Positions 10,001-16,419 of a DNA stretch of 21,765 bases are shown here, one piece after another. A program made the translations under genes and the position numbers. Origin of the DNA: Cytophagales bacterium. Lineage in GTDB: Bacteria > Bacteroidota > Bacteroidia > Cytophagales > Cyclobacteriaceae. Each line of letters starts with the position of its first letter. Within the stretch, counting starts at the first letter, position 1. The notes under the pieces were generated by a model that saw only the letters and a list, made by a program, of their open reading frames with translations, did no database searches and was not told where the DNA came from. Location: contig DAHVFH010000182.1 of assembly GCA_027317105.1 (NCBI GenBank), positions 1 to 21,765 of the forward strand. Direction: 5' to 3'.

Positions 10001-12238
10001 TAACGAATTGTCTTTGATCGAATCCGCCAAGTGCTTATACTCAATGGTAAGCAAACCGCATTGCTCAAGGTTGGGTAATACAACTCGCCAGCTTCTTCTT
10101 AGGTCATGTAGTAAACGATACATGATGAAGTCTTTGAAAGCATCTTCATTTTCCTTTTTCGGGCCGGGGAAGGTGGCTGGTTGTTTGGCGAATTGATCTT
10201 GTCCAATATTTAAGCACTCGAAAACCTTATCTGAGATACTTGTAAAGTCTAGTGTGCTGTGTATTTCTAAAGCCTTTGCAATAGCAGCCCTCAGCTGTCC
10301 AACCTTGACAAAGTCATTAAAGTGACCTGCCTGTAATGAAGCATCTTGTCTGTTGTCAGTAAAACTTAATAGCTTTTGTTTTTCCGAGGCTTCACCAAAT
10401 GCCTGTAACTGTGTGATAGTCTCAAATGATAAGACGGTAGTAGCGGTGCTTCGTCCTTCGCCACCGAGCTTCATTACTTTTGTCCACTCGGCTGTCTGCG
10501 CATCATAAATTGTACCTGATGTTGGGTCGAACATCAAAGGTGAAGGCATGAACCACCCTTCAAATTCTTTAGGATCATCGAAAGAGAAATTACCCTGTTT
10601 GTCAAAGTAGATCTTACGAGGCAATCGTTCTTCCCTTTCAGATTTTAGTTTCCTGGTTCCATCCTTGCGAGGAGGATTGAACCACGTCTCCGGTAAATCA
10701 GGAACATCTCTTTCGGCATCCCAAATTAATTCTTCATCCTCCTCATGTTGAATAAAAAGGTATCCCTCAACACTTATTATTTCATCCTCATCATCGATGA
10801 GATCATAAAACTCTCTTGGAATGATTTTAGAATCGTTTGGAAGTAATTTAACACAAGCAAATTCATGTCCAGAAGAACGGCTGAATACTAGTGGGAATAG
10901 CTTTGTGTCTTTATTTTCTGCGTAAAGACCTGCATCTAAAAATAAATCTCTTGTCAGTTGATTTCCCAATGTTGCATACACAGATCCAGTTTGCGCAATG
11001 AACTGGTGAATTCGATAGGGCAGATAATTTTTCTTTTTATCAGCTCTTGTATTAAGAATGTTAGCCCATTCCAACAAATGCTGTAAGTGCTTTAGTGTAA
11101 TCTCCTTTGCAATTTCTGTAGCAACTGATAATTGTTCTGCAATATTTAGAAGGGTGGTAGGTTTTCTCCTGATTAATATTCCTTCTTTCGTATCTAAAGC
11201 AATTTGTTCTTCTATCCAATTGGCGGTTGCATGTTGTTCAAAATCCTCAGGACCACCTTCAATTGAAACGCCCTTTTCAATGGCCCTTATTAAATAAGCT
11301 TTTGTTGGAGTCTTGCCTACTCCCAAACTCCTGACCAAATATTCATTAACAACCTGGTCTGCCTTAATAACAGTACCGAAAATGGTTGATGCAACTTCGG
11401 CTACTTTTTCTTTCTGTTCAATAAGTGTTGTTGCATCGCCCGATACCATTGTGGCAGACGTTCCAATGCAAGCAATTGGATTACTTGCCGCTGATTTAAT
11501 TCTTCTTATCAGAATTGAAACATCAGAACCCTGGCGGCCCCTGTATGTGTGTAGTTCATCGAAGACTAAATACTTGATATTCCCAAGGAAATTCTTCCGG
11601 ATTTCTACATCGCGACCACTTCTAGTCATAACCAACTCAAGCATCATGTAGTTGGTGAGTAGAATATGTGGAGGGTTCAATCTTAATCTCTCTTTATCCT
11701 CGTCACTTTCTTGTCCTGTGTATTGGTCGAACGTTATTGGGAAAGGCTTACTGTATTTTTCTTCGTAGGTTTTTTTAAACTTTTCAATTTCTTTGAACTG
11801 TGAGTTGATCAATGCGTTCATAGGATACACAACTACAGCCTGTATCTTATTTAAAGCAAAATCACCTTGATTTAAAACATGATTGAAGATGGTGGCCATG
11901 TAGGTAAGTGACTTACCCGATCCTGTGCCAGATGTAACAATAAATTCTTTTCCCTTGGCTCCTAAGAGAATTGCCTCCTCCTGGTGACGATACAAACTGA
12001 AGCCAGCGAAAATATTATCAATTTCTTTATGCAGATGACCATCCTTAACCAGCGTTGTCAAGGGTCTACCTCTCTCAAAAGTTGGATTGAATTGAACCAA
12101 CGGCTCTGGCCATAGTTTTTTATTTCCAATTTCATTATCGACAAACTTCAAGATGGACGGGTCCTTGATATTCAGAAAGCTCTGGATATAGGTCTTGTAG
12201 TTTTCTATTAGCTTTTTGTGGAAATTGAGGATGTCCAT
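7067..12238 (-). CDS. Large DEAD/DEAH-like helicase with DUF1998/MZB-like region and C-terminal Vsr/DUF559-like nuclease domain (DrmA-DrmB-like fusion)
   Basis: The 1723-residue protein has an N-terminal helicase with Walker A GTGSGKS (Lys109), a DELH box at 227-230, TSAT motif III and the COG1205-type motif VI QRSGRAGR at 1007-1014, preceded by SPTMELGIDIS. Around 1530-1575 it has the DUF1998/MZB-type LIYESAEGSLG and LLSYYNQ segments. The last ~80 residues contain RPDF (Asp1655), CDGTPHD (1666-1672) and a hydrophobic strand ending in WYYKDP, the layout of a Vsr/DUF559-type PD-(D/E)XK fold. In DISARM the helicase (DrmA) and DUF1998 protein (DrmB) are separate; here both are in one chain with a possible nuclease. 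It is the first gene of the operon. The ATG at 12238 is the only in-frame ATG nearby and has no Shine-Dalgarno. The cysteines usual before LLSYYNQ are absent. The helicase assignment is firm, nuclease activity is an inference. Confidence 0.88.
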   Translation of the reverse strand: MDILNFHKKLIENYKTYIQSFLNIKDPSILKFVDNEIGNKKLWPEPLVQFNPTFERGRPLTTLVKDGHLHKEIDNIFAGFSLYRHQEEAILLGAKGKEFIVTSGTGSGKSLTYMATIFNHVLNQGDFALNKIQAVVVYPMNALINSQFKEIEKFKKTYEEKYSKPFPITFDQYTGQESDEDKERLRLNPPHILLTNYMMLELVMTRSGRDVEIRKNFLGNIKYLVFDELHTYRGRQGSDVSILIRRIKSAASNPIACIGTSATMVSGDATTLIEQKEKVAEVASTIFGTVIKADQVVNEYLVRSLGVGKTPTKAYLIRAIEKGVSIEGGPEDFEQHATANWIEEQIALDTKEGILIRRKPTTLLNIAEQLSVATEIAKEITLKHLQHLLEWANILNTRADKKKNYLPYRIHQFIAQTGSVYATLGNQLTRDLFLDAGLYAENKDTKLFPLVFSRSSGHEFACVKLLPNDSKIIPREFYDLIDDEDEIISVEGYLFIQHEEDEELIWDAERDVPDLPETWFNPPRKDGTRKLKSEREERLPRKIYFDKQGNFSFDDPKEFEGWFMPSPLMFDPTSGTIYDAQTAEWTKVMKLGGEGRSTATTVLSFETITQLQAFGEASEKQKLLSFTDNRQDASLQAGHFNDFVKVGQLRAAIAKALEIHSTLDFTSISDKVFECLNIGQDQFAKQPATFPGPKKENEDAFKDFIMYRLLHDLRRSWRVVLPNLEQCGLLTIEYKHLADSIKDNSLWQPNELLFAMTPDERQEFLHQIFDFFRKSYALSFSMLEPGVISSNAKKIKEKLKAPWTLDENEKLEVPSHIRLEKLSSGALNLYTESGGSLSVFGRYLRKKAAQHKIDIKGKQVYNDFTYKLLEFLNEAGWLSKKPAKTAENESANIYQLKVDNILWHKGDGKTLTPDLIKNRSYKPLKQEPNKYFQRFYQTNFHSIKAIEGREHTGQINNEKRKVREEEFRAGKIGALFCSPTMELGIDISDLSIVHMRNVPPSPANYAQRSGRAGRSGQAALVLVYCSNFSAHDRHYFKHSTQMVAGTVTAPRIDLINQELLLSHLHASILTRRSLSSLNNSLGELIDKSNLATLLLKQEIIDTLKISEEEKVIILVNYKKVIEDDYFKNELAKRKPSWFTDGWIRQNIDDFESSFDRSLDRWRKLYRAAQNQIKSATLIIENRIYADNHDKKKEAYKSLRQAERQRDLLLNETNDPKKASGKNKDQSEFYPYRYLAAEGFLPGYNFTRLPVRSFMESEDAGGEFISRPRFIALNEFGPRNVIYHDGAKYRVDRMILTEAELKLENGKICPKTGYFLYDKQYGYEVDPIINETLQLDTNKHVHTTLIEMAETRAYELQRITCQEEERTKKGYDIQTYFAVDGGFENTIEGIVSVSNEKLLHIHYLPTCRIFKLNLKWRASKEYGFTINLNTGYWQNKGQKEENGDKDEIKDVKLFTSDTANALYIQPIKSLGLEGGGNGVITLMFAIKRAIENYFQVESNEIGATIMGEADAPNILIYESAEGSLGVLSQIMDNPSLYRAIMTEAYKVCFHKNGVEEAGEVLPATYDDLLSYYNQFYHQQIDRNLVREALRNLKESTVEVLTNKSFSSFDEQYQFLQAARDPNSSTEDKFLKFLHQNGLKLPDEAQPKVDAMFVRPDFYYKPNVYVFCDGTPHDDKNIRQDDLDKRSALKNAGYQVLSWYYKDPLEDFAAKRPDIFKVVSSSKQK

Positions 12239-12260
12239 AGAGTTGGTATTGTCAAGCCGA

Positions 12261-12320
12261 TTACTGGCCGTATGGCGTGGTAAGACTAAATAAATTGACT
12301 AAAAACGTTGAGTACTGCAT
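12261..12320 (-). CDS. Candidate 19-codon leader peptide upstream of the DISARM-like operon
   Basis: The frame is MQYSTFLVNLFSLTTPYGQ followed by TAA. It is preceded by a perfect GGAGG (12325-12329) four bases before the ATG, which is notable because none of the large genes here has such a site. The ORF ends 22 bp before the helicase ATG and lies in a different frame. It could be a translated leader that couples or attenuates expression, or a chance ORF. There is no homology evidence. Confidence 0.35.
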   Translation of the reverse strand: MQYSTFLVNLFSLTTPYGQ

Positions 12321-12351
12321 TTTACCTCCATTTTTTAAGTGAATTGCTGCC

Positions 12352-12397
12352 GGTAGGGCACCTACCCGTTGAAAAGGAATGCTTTCAATATAGCATT
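12352..12397. promoter_or_regulatory. Leader elements of the DISARM-like operon: GC hairpin and AATGCT/AGCATT inverted repeat
   Basis: GGTAGG (12352-12357), a 3-base loop and CCTACC (12361-12366) form a tight hairpin. Beyond it, AATGCT (12378-12383) and AGCATT (12392-12397) form an inverted repeat with an 8-bp spacer. Read on the minus strand, the spacer contains TATATTG (12392-12386), which partly matches the Bacteroidota -7 element TAnnTTTG; no convincing -33 TTTG is seen at the right distance. Plausible reading: an operator overlapping the promoter, then a structured 5' untranslated region. The rest of the 226-bp gap holds the terminator and the leader ORF. Confidence 0.35.
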
Positions 12398-12415
12398 TAA
12401 TCAAAAAAGGAGCAT

Positions 12416-12450
12416 AAAAAAATGCCATTACTTGACGTTAGCATTTTTTA
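12416..12450 (-). terminator. Rho-independent terminator of the XRE-ImmA-PIN-HNH operon
   Basis: AAAAAATGC (12417-12425) pairs with GCATTTTTT (12441-12449) around a 15-base loop. On the minus strand the stem is followed by a run of seven T. It begins 15 bp after the HNH stop codon and separates this operon from the helicase operon downstream. The stem is A/T-rich and near-symmetrical, so it could act in both directions. Confidence 0.65.
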
Positions 12451-12464
12451 CTAATCAAATAAAA

Positions 12465-12857
12465 TCAATTTGAATTAAGTCGTGGCTGGTGGACGCCTGG
12501 TTTTGGTTTGAAAATCTCATTTAGAGCCCAAATGGCTCCAATTCCTAGAAGAACATACCCAGCTCCCTTCAATACCCGGCTTGTGGTTGAGGGAGGCATT
12601 CCTTTTACGCCAAAGTAAGAACGAATCTTACGATTGGGCTTGTTGCCTTTTTTGCGGTTACAATGCGCATGGGCAGCTCTAAGGTTAGTGAAACCGTTAT
12701 GCCCATTTTTTGACCGTGGTCGTACATGGTCAACTTCCCACCCTTCCGCATGTGAGTGGTTTCCGTACTCTTCAAACTTTATTGGTTGGTGACAAAGGTG
12801 GCAATCGTAGCCAGTTTGGTCTGCTATGTAGGCAAGATCTTCATGTGCGTATCTCAT
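12465..12857 (-). CDS. HNH endonuclease-like protein with C-terminal transmembrane segment
   Basis: The 130-residue protein has a zinc-knuckle HNH layout: Cys19-x2-Cys22, Asp43-His44 (VDHVRPRS), Asn58 (TNLR), then His63-x2-Cys66-Asn67 and RKKG, where His63 stands in the position usually held by Cys. This is a McrA/HNH-type metal-dependent nuclease fold. Residues about 96-116 are a hydrophobic, glycine-rich stretch that should form one membrane helix, followed by a short polar tail. A membrane anchor on so small an HNH protein is unusual. It starts 3 bp after the PIN-domain gene ends and is the last gene of the operon, before a terminator. It may be an effector nuclease or a moron-like accessory gene; the DNA target is unknown. 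Confidence 0.8.
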   Translation of the reverse strand: MRYAHEDLAYIADQTGYDCHLCHQPIKFEEYGNHSHAEGWEVDHVRPRSKNGHNGFTNLRAAHAHCNRKKGNKPNRKIRSYFGVKGMPPSTTSRVLKGAGYVLLGIGAIWALNEIFKPKPGVHQPRLNSN

Positions 12858-12860
12858 ATA

Positions 12861-13400
12861 CTAATAGGTTAATTTTTCATCCTCAAAGTCATCAATGAAA
12901 TAGTCCTCAATGCGGTCAATTGCTTTTATAAGATTGCTACCCTTACTTTTTATCTGATAAATTGAATGATCACATTCTGCCACAGTCAATAGACCTTTTT
13001 TGTAAGCAATGGCAAATATATCCATCGTTGTTAAGTACTTAATACTGTGCGTGCGACAATACGGTCCAATGTCTCTCATATTGCTACTCGCCAAAATATT
13101 TTTTTGAAAACGGCAAACGGCCATACACGCACTTTCCCCCAATCCTTTTGAACGTTTTAGTTGGTTGTACTCTTTTAAAATATCAAAGTCATTCGTTGGA
13201 AAATCAATTAGTTGTGCTTGCTTGAAGGTTATAAGGTTTTGGATATGTGTGTTGATTGTAGGATTCTTAATGAGTTCGCTATAAACCACATCTAAGATTA
13301 GAATTCTTTTCGGGAAGAGTTGTTGTAAAAGGCTAAGCTGGTCACACTTGTAAAGGTGAATGATTACATCAGCGTCAACGAGGATCTTACTTGTTTCCAT
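12861..13400 (-). CDS. PIN-domain nuclease-like protein (toxin or effector candidate)
   Basis: The 179-residue protein opens with ILVDADVIIHL (Asp9, Asp11), has Glu42 in VVYSEL, Glu89 in KGLGESACMAV and Asp110 after SSNM. This spacing of acidic residues on alternating hydrophobic strands is characteristic of the PIN fold, whose members are mostly metal-dependent RNases, including VapC-type toxins. The family also includes non-toxin proteins. Its first 14 bp overlap the 3' end of the ImmA/IrrE gene, so translation is probably coupled. No small VapB-like antitoxin lies next to it; the XRE regulator and peptidase upstream are the likely control elements. The RNA target cannot be inferred. Confidence 0.78.
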   Translation of the reverse strand: METSKILVDADVIIHLYKCDQLSLLQQLFPKRILILDVVYSELIKNPTINTHIQNLITFKQAQLIDFPTNDFDILKEYNQLKRSKGLGESACMAVCRFQKNILASSNMRDIGPYCRTHSIKYLTTMDIFAIAYKKGLLTVAECDHSIYQIKSKGSNLIKAIDRIEDYFIDDFEDEKLTY

Positions 13401-14145
13401 TTTCCTCGTCTTCCTTAATGTCTAATGGATTCATTCCCGCAGCGGCCATCAATTCAAAATAATGAGACTCTGAAATTTGCTCGCCCTGCATGAGAGTATT
13501 GGCAAGTACACCGTAATCACCAATTATCTCGTTCGTGTTGCCTTTATCGTAAAGGTGAATTGGATAGCCATTTTGAGCCGCACCTTTTTTTATATCCATG
13601 CAATGGAATTCATACTCTGACTGCTCAATAAAACTTAAATTAAGAAGTCTGTATAAAAGAGCTCTTCTAGAAACACTGTAATAGTTTTCAATTTTCAGAA
13701 TGGTTTGCAATGAAATATGGCACCCCTTTTTTAATTCTTCGTCTGGAATATTTTGTTTAATTCCTTCTTCAGGCAACAAAAGATACGCAGAGAAGAGATC
13801 GGCTTTATACTCTTCTAAATCTTTGGCTCCTTCAAAGGCACCCGTTTTGCATCGTTGCGAAGTAAAGTTTTCCTGAATGAATAAATGATAGAGCTCGTGA
13901 CCGATTGTGAAATGTTGCTTACCCAGGCTTATACCTGAATTGATCATCATGAATCGGTTTGTATCTTTCACCTTTACGGCCATTCCTGAGAAGGAATCAG
14001 AAAGCGGCCTAAAGAAGGTGAGGACATTGTTCTTTAATAATAGGCTTTTCAAACGAATGGGCTCCGTACTGCTGAGCCCATTCTGTTGCCTAAAAGCGAT
14101 TGCTTTTTTTTCGATCTCAAACTCGATTGCCTTGTTCTTCTTCAT
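13387..14145 (-). CDS. ImmA/IrrE-family zinc metallopeptidase
   Basis: The 252-residue protein contains HELYH (83-87), the HExxH zinc site, within HFTIGHELYHLF, and then EEYKADLFSAYLLLP at 111-125, matching the second family motif, with Glu112 a probable third ligand. Family members such as Bacillus ImmA and Deinococcus IrrE cleave partner repressors of the XRE or DdrO type and so derepress genes after stress. Its start overlaps the XRE gene by 29 bp and its end overlaps the PIN gene by 14 bp. The adjacent XRE protein is the natural candidate substrate. The C-terminal ~120 residues are unassigned and may be sensory. That it triggers the downstream genes is inference. Confidence 0.88.
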   Translation of the reverse strand: MKKNKAIEFEIEKKAIAFRQQNGLSSTEPIRLKSLLLKNNVLTFFRPLSDSFSGMAVKVKDTNRFMMINSGISLGKQHFTIGHELYHLFIQENFTSQRCKTGAFEGAKDLEEYKADLFSAYLLLPEEGIKQNIPDEELKKGCHISLQTILKIENYYSVSRRALLYRLLNLSFIEQSEYEFHCMDIKKGAAQNGYPIHLYDKGNTNEIIGDYGVLANTLMQGEQISESHYFELMAAAGMNPLDIKEDEENGNK

Positions 14146-14482
14146 TGCTGATCGATTTCATTTTAAGATAATTTTTAACGATTTTCTGAAAATCGGCAAT
14201 CCCCTGAAGATCGCTGGTGGTTAGGCCATCTGTACGGAATGCAAATGCAATACTTGCTTGTTGCTCCAATGATTGAGGCTCTAACATTAAATCAGCTACT
14301 TCAACACCAAATAAATCTCCCAGCTTTTCGAGATGCAGTAGGGGAATCTCGCGCTGAGCGGTTTCGTAGTAACTGATCACTGGTCTGCTAACACCTAAAT
14401 AGCTTGCTGCTTCTTCCTGAGAAAGACCCCTTTTTTCTCTAAGGGCAGCAAGATTTTGACCGATGATTTCATAATGTGTCAT
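14117..14482 (-). CDS. XRE-family HTH repressor, partner of the ImmA/IrrE peptidase
   Basis: Starting at the ATG at 14482 the protein has 121 residues. Residues 5-62 form a classic Cro/CI helix-turn-helix: LAALREKRGLSQEEAASYLG, then VSRPVISYYETAQREI as the recognition region. A frame extension to an ATG at 14518 exists, but it adds a non-conserved stretch and places the start inside the likely promoter, so the internal ATG is preferred. The gene heads the four-gene operon. The inferred role is repressing its own operon until the peptidase cleaves it. A candidate operator lies just upstream. Confidence 0.85.
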   Translation of the reverse strand: MTHYEIIGQNLAALREKRGLSQEEAASYLGVSRPVISYYETAQREIPLLHLEKLGDLFGVEVADLMLEPQSLEQQASIAFAFRTDGLTTSDLQGIADFQKIVKNYLKMKSISNEEEQGNRV

Positions 14483-14502
14483 AGCTTGCGGAAGGTGAGG
14501 TT

Positions 14503-14549
14503 TGTTACAAAACAACACCTTTTATATTATTTATACAATTATTGTAACA
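14503..14549. promoter_or_regulatory. Candidate XRE operator: inverted TGTTACAA / TTGTAACA pair
   Basis: TGTTACAA at 14503-14510 and TTGTAACA at 14542-14549 are exact reverse complements separated by 31 bp of A/T-rich DNA holding TATAAATAATATAAAA-like promoter sequence on the minus strand. The pair lies immediately upstream of the XRE start codon, the expected place for an autoregulatory operator. The gap 14483-14603 otherwise contains no gene. Confidence 0.45.
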
Positions 14550-14603
14550 GTGTTTTACGATAAAATGTTTCATAAAATCCTGATTAATAGGTTAAAAGTG
14601 CTT

Positions 14604-15251
14604 TTATAGCCGTTTATCACCAGATACCAAATTTACCAAATTGAATGTTTCTCGAAGCCTAGACCGAACTCTATTCCCGTAAATACCCTCTATTTCGCTT
14701 GCCGAGAGGTTAGTTGTGAGGTGGGTAAGCATTTTCTGAGTACTGAAGTATTCATAACGGCTGAGCAAAACCTCACCCATCACATTACATTCATTGCCAA
14801 AGTATTTCAGACTTTGTTCAGTGCCCAGATCATCAAAGCAGTAGATCTTAGAGTGGCCGTTGTTGAAAGACATACGGCTGTAGCGCCAGATTACTTCATA
14901 ACCTTCCTGAATAAATTCAAAGCTTACATCCCGGCATGTTTTCATAATGTGGTTGCGTTCCGGTGGAGGAACGAAGCGCATTAGATTCATAAGTGAAGTT
15001 TTGCCACATCCTATAGGTCCTGTGAGCAGTATACCTTTTTGCAATTCGAGGCCAAGCTTTTCAGCATTCAGTTTATCACCAACGAAGTAAACAATGAGTT
15101 TGAAAATGATTTCATAATCCTCTTCATGGATCCTGAATTTTCCTCCATACAATTCTTTACCTCTTTTCTCCAGAAAGGAAATACACCATTTGAATCCGTC
15201 ACCCTTTATTCCATCGTCCAACATGGGGTGAGAATTAGAGGGGTTCTGCAT
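14604..15251 (-). CDS. DnaC/IstB-like AAA+ ATPase of the mobile-element replication module
   Basis: The 215-residue protein has Walker A GPIGCGKTS (78-86), Walker B IYCFDDLG (137-143) and a late NRVRSRLRETF arginine-rich stretch that fits sensor II or arginine-finger positions. This is the DnaC/IstB group of helicase-loader-like ATPases, which often occurs on Bacteroidota integrative elements beside an HTH initiator. Its start overlaps the upstream initiator-like gene by 17 bp; an internal ATG at codon 10 would remove the overlap. The role is probably loading the host DnaB helicase on the excised element. The element's own replication is inferred from the pair of genes, not shown. Confidence 0.8.
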   Translation of the reverse strand: MQNPSNSHPMLDDGIKGDGFKWCISFLEKRGKELYGGKFRIHEEDYEIIFKLIVYFVGDKLNAEKLGLELQKGILLTGPIGCGKTSLMNLMRFVPPPERNHIMKTCRDVSFEFIQEGYEVIWRYSRMSFNNGHSKIYCFDDLGTEQSLKYFGNECNVMGEVLLSRYEYFSTQKMLTHLTTNLSASEIEGIYGNRVRSRLRETFNLVNLVSGDKRL

Positions 15252-15972
15252 AATCTTTTACTGTTGACGCGTGAAGTGAAGGCTTCTTCGTTTCGAATTT
15301 ATGCGAATTCAGAAGCCAGTTACGAGCTGCCGCTTGCCAGTCTTTCATGGGTGCGCGGCCACCTACTTTCCATCCGTTGCTTTGGAAGTAGTTGTAGAAT
15401 TTTTCGGCTTCGATGGCAGTAGACTTTTGCTCTGTAAAGAAAGCTTTGACTTCTTCGAGTGATTCTGGCATTGGCACAGGATCTTCTCTTTTTCTTTTCG
15501 CGCAATTTTTCTTTTTCTCTTGCGGATTGGCTCCATCCAAATTTGAACTAGTATCTTCATATGCTTGCTCTTTAGCTAGTTTACTGTTTATAATGTTTGT
15601 ATTGTTTATATAAGGCTCTTCGACCTGACTGGAAGCAGGTTTGATTTTAGTATGGCTGCGTTCTTCTAGCGGTTCATCACCTGTTTCAAAATTGAACAAG
15701 TAAACGAGGCTTCCGCGGATAGGATTGAATGATGGCTCGTAGCGCAGATAGCCATAATTGTTTAGCTCTTTAATGCATTTGTGATAAGTAGCCTTGGCAC
15801 TAATCTTACTCACTCGCATCAATTCACTTCTGGAAATGGATATCGGATTTTTAAAACGACTCGCATTCCAGAATTGAAAAAGAGAAACGTACATGCTTAC
15901 ATGAAGCGGCCCGAGCCTGTCGTCCTTGGCAACACGATCGAAGAACCCAGCTAGGTGGCGGATGTAGTTCAT
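15235..15972 (-). CDS. Replication-initiator-like winged-HTH protein (primosome/DnaD-like)
   Basis: The 245-residue protein has an N-terminal winged-helix-like part, ISRSELMRVSKISAKATYHKCIKEL then YGYLRYEPSFNPIRGSLVYLF, similar to initiator and DnaD-type domains. A low-complexity, charged linker follows (about 110-170). Near the C-terminus MKDWQAAARNWL (209-220) matches the short W-x-x-A-x-x-N-W motif seen at the end of many phage and plasmid replication proteins. It overlaps the excisionase gene by 4 bp (ATGA) and the DnaC-like gene by 17 bp, so the three are translationally coupled. Probable role: recognising the element origin and recruiting the ATPase. The origin itself was not identified. 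Confidence 0.7.
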   Translation of the reverse strand: MNYIRHLAGFFDRVAKDDRLGPLHVSMYVSLFQFWNASRFKNPISISRSELMRVSKISAKATYHKCIKELNNYGYLRYEPSFNPIRGSLVYLFNFETGDEPLEERSHTKIKPASSQVEEPYINNTNIINSKLAKEQAYEDTSSNLDGANPQEKKKNCAKRKREDPVPMPESLEEVKAFFTEQKSTAIEAEKFYNYFQSNGWKVGGRAPMKDWQAAARNWLLNSHKFETKKPSLHASTVKDYAEPL

Positions 15973-16253
15973 GAGCGCACACCATTTTCTTTCATTCCGG
16001 ATTCCAGCAATGCTTCAATATCTGCATAGCTGTAGTAAATGATGCCCCCGATTTTTGTGAAACGTAGAGTTCCATTAATGCGGAGGTTCTGAAGTGTGCC
16101 TGGCGAAACTTTCAAAATCCTTCTTACCTCCGAACTTTTTAACCATTGCTTGGGCTTAGCCGGAAGGTTAGACGAAAATTGTTGCTTCAGGTCGTTGAGC
16201 AATTCAACGCGAAATGCATGTAAATCCTCTTTGGTGATAATCTCTACTGCCAT
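15969..16253 (-). CDS. Excisionase-like helix-turn-helix (HTH_17/MerR-type) DNA-binding protein
   Basis: The 94-residue protein has a predicted amphipathic N-terminal helix (about 8-27) followed by WLKSSEVRRILKVSPGTLQNLRINGTL and FTKIGGIIYYSYADIEALL (37-83), the helix-turn-helix plus wing of the HTH_17/Xis group. Proteins of this type on Bacteroidota integrative elements act as recombination directionality factors or transcription regulators. It is the first gene of the xis-initiator-ATPase operon. The 166 bp upstream contain a perfect 16-bp palindrome (16317-16332), a plausible binding site. Which role applies cannot be decided from sequence. Confidence 0.78.
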   Translation of the reverse strand: MAVEIITKEDLHAFRVELLNDLKQQFSSNLPAKPKQWLKSSEVRRILKVSPGTLQNLRINGTLRFTKIGGIIYYSYADIEALLESGMKENGVRS

Positions 16254-16316
16254 AACTTTTGATTGGTTTTGTGTGCAGCAAAGGAATCTGAGGGAAGCAT
16301 TCGAAAACAGTTACAA

Positions 16317-16332
16317 GGGGTACCGGTACCCC
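16317..16332. promoter_or_regulatory. Perfect 16-bp GC-rich palindrome GGGGTACCGGTACCCC
   Basis: The palindrome lies 64 bp upstream of the excisionase-like start and about 88 bp before the divergent alpha-CTD-like gene, inside an otherwise A/T-rich gap (16254-16419). Its complete two-fold symmetry suggests a dimeric DNA-binding site serving both divergent genes. No other copy was noticed in the window. Confidence 0.5.
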
Positions 16333-16419
16333 CCTAAGTGCCTCATTTACAGGTAATAAAATTTCAATTTATTTTCGATGTGAGAAAACTTATACGCTTA
16401 GAAATGAGTTATCATTATT

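Noticed and set aside
41..12238. BREX or a type I/III restriction system
   Set aside because: The methyltransferase resembles PglX, but there is no PglZ phosphatase, BrxC, BrxL or HsdR/HsdS-like protein. The SNF2 plus DUF1998-type helicases fit DISARM better.
12352..12366. GGCACCTA at 12357-12364 as a second end of an element matching the repeats near int
   Set aside because: It is an 8-bp match inside a hairpin, with no tRNA fragment or gene disruption nearby, and may be chance.
14604..15251. DnaC-like ATPase as IstB of an IS21 element
   Set aside because: No IstA or IS21 terminal repeats are near it, and it is coupled to an initiator-like and an excisionase-like gene.
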